DNA from: Oscillospiraceae bacterium | GTDB taxonomy: Bacteria; Bacillota; Clostridia; Oscillospirales; Oscillospiraceae | DNA length: 64,000 nucleotides | Direction: 5' to 3' | Assembly: GCA_022846075.1 (NCBI GenBank) | Contig: AP025582.1 | Coordinates: 2,232,001-2,296,000, forward strand | Part shown: positions 63,258-64,000 of the stretch, piece by piece | Layout of the letters: every line of letters starts with the position of its first letter | How positions within the stretch are numbered: position 1 is the first letter of the stretch | Program-made: the position numbers and the translations under genes | Notes under the pieces: model-generated | The model's database searches: none | What the model saw: the letters and a program-made list of their open reading frames with translations, nothing else | What the model was told of the DNA's origin: nothing

Positions 63258-64000
63258 TTACTCGGCGGCGGACACGCTGTATGCCCCGGATCTCATCAGG
63301 GGCGGCCCCTGGATCTGCTTCATCAGCAGGCGGCAAAAATAATCCGGAGGCGGCCAGTTCCCGGTGTCAGGCTCCCGCTCCGGGGAGAGGACAAGCAGGC
63401 ACCCGTGGGGGATAAGGAACAGCCGCTCCGCCCCCGGATAACGCGTCAATATCTGCTGGTACAACGGCCGCAGGTTCATATAGCCTGTCCCATCGTGGTT
63501 TTGGAGGTCGATGTCTCCCCCCTCTTCAGCCGCCAGTGCGAAACAGTCTCCGCAGGCATAGGCCGCCAGCCGTTCGCCCAGGATCCGCACCGCCGGCGCC
63601 GAGACCCACATCTGGAAGTAGCGGCCCATCTCCAAGGTCAGCGGCGTCTCGATGGTCAGCTTGTGGAAGCCCTCCAGATTTTCCAGCGTGGAGAGGGCGC
63701 AGATATCGGCGGACACCACCAGGGCGCCGTCCACCCTGCGGCAGTAGATGTCCTTTTCAAACCAGTGCTCCCTGGCAAAGGACACTACCTCCGGCTTTCG
63801 GATGACATGCATGTCCCCGTCCTTCTCCAGCACGATGGAGCCGTTGCCCTGCTCAAAAAAGGCCAGCATACCGTCCTTCCGCCGCACTTCAGAGCGCCGC
63901 CGCAGGACCCGCTTGATCCGAAGGGCCTCCCCTGATATCTGGCAGGTCAGGCAGCGGATTTTTTTGGTCTCAATCCGGATGTAGCCTTCGGGAGAAAACA
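63258..64000 (-). CDS. Unidentified protein, N-terminus beyond the window
   Basis: The C-terminal 247 or so residues of a gene that runs past the right edge. The frame stays open from 63258 to 63998, with in-frame GTG at 63887 but no ribosome site there, so the true start is outside. Visible features: a CxxC (RCLTCQ) then very basic RIKRVLRRR near the window end, ENLEGFHKLTIETPLTLEMG, a Cys-rich AAYACGDCFAL and the ending LMRSGAYSVSAAE. No membrane helix is evident. The predicted beta-rich part with basic region could be a LytTR- or cofactor-type domain, but no family was recognised. It ends at the shared terminator. Confidence 0.7.
   Translation of the reverse strand, partial: FSPEGYIRIETKKIRCLTCQISGEALRIKRVLRRRSEVRRKDGMLAFFEQGNGSIVLEKDGDMHVIRKPEVVSFAREHWFEKDIYCRRVDGALVVSADICALSTLENLEGFHKLTIETPLTLEMGRYFQMWVSAPAVRILGERLAAYACGDCFALAAEEGGDIDLQNHDGTGYMNLRPLYQQILTRYPGAERLFLIPHGCLLVLSPEREPDTGNWPPPDYFCRLLMKQIQGPPLMRSGAYSVSAAE

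Overview
The window is a GC-rich stretch of a Clostridia chromosome. Gene content (SigK, EFR1-type flavodoxin/ferredoxin, PerR-rubrerythrin, PadR/DUF2812, Na/Pi-PhoU cotransporter, SLH-domain surface protein, ABC-F ATPase) best fits a strictly anaerobic, gut-type Oscillospiraceae relative of Flavonifractor, Intestinimonas or Lawsonibacter. That placement is inference from gene content and base composition, since no rRNA is present. No rRNA, complete tRNA, CRISPR array or intact transposase was seen.

Layout. 1-830: end of a presumed integrated element, marked by a duplicated 3' end of tRNA-Ser. 830-3740: two small genes, an EFR1 ferredoxin/nitroreductase pair, and a divergent TetR regulator with a palindromic operator over both -10 boxes. 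3757-10500: a nitrogen-assimilation unit read leftward, glnA, an ANTAR regulator and gltB. 10626-12224: perR-rubrerythrin-marR oxidative-stress unit. 12352-16771: small repeat lipoprotein, GGDEF/EAL sensor, sigK, YtxH-like protein. 16845-24384: pyrimidine operon (pyrC, pyrF, pyrK, pyrD) interleaved with two paralogous membrane proteins, three paralogous zinc-ribbon proteins and a phosphatase/GNAT fusion. 24473-31276: Na/Pi cotransporter, fumarase beta plus DivIVA-like pair, a lower-GC DUF3788 gene, an AraC/GyrI-type regulator and a PadR-DUF2812 pair. 31328-43028: a leftward housekeeping series (M18 peptidase, CoaE fused to a membrane domain, HD protein, DUF4180, Sua5, prfA, YdcF, ABC-F, murF, ddl) broken by a gene-free repeat region at 39901-40569. 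43291-43687: a lower-GC zinc-ribbon cassette between 17-bp direct repeats. 43822-49946: purA, a CofE-like ligase, an rRNA methyltransferase, a PEBP-like protein and small genes. 50040-63115: a surface locus with a 2656-residue secreted SLH protein, an OmpR-family response regulator, a membrane-anchored surface protein and a 7TM-type histidine kinase. 63258-64000: an unidentified gene running off the window.

The strongest candidate for an undescribed system is the surface locus. The kinase and regulator genes bracket one surface-protein gene and lie divergent to the giant SLH gene. The regulator/giant intergenic region holds two nearly identical 15-bp boxes in inverted orientation, each made of TTGA half-sites 11 bp apart, the spacing used by OmpR-family regulators. 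This suggests a dedicated two-component system controlling the giant protein and itself. Secondary points of interest are the zinc-ribbon family in the pyrimidine operon, the ANTAR/glnA/gltB unit with leader hairpins, and the CoaE-membrane fusion.
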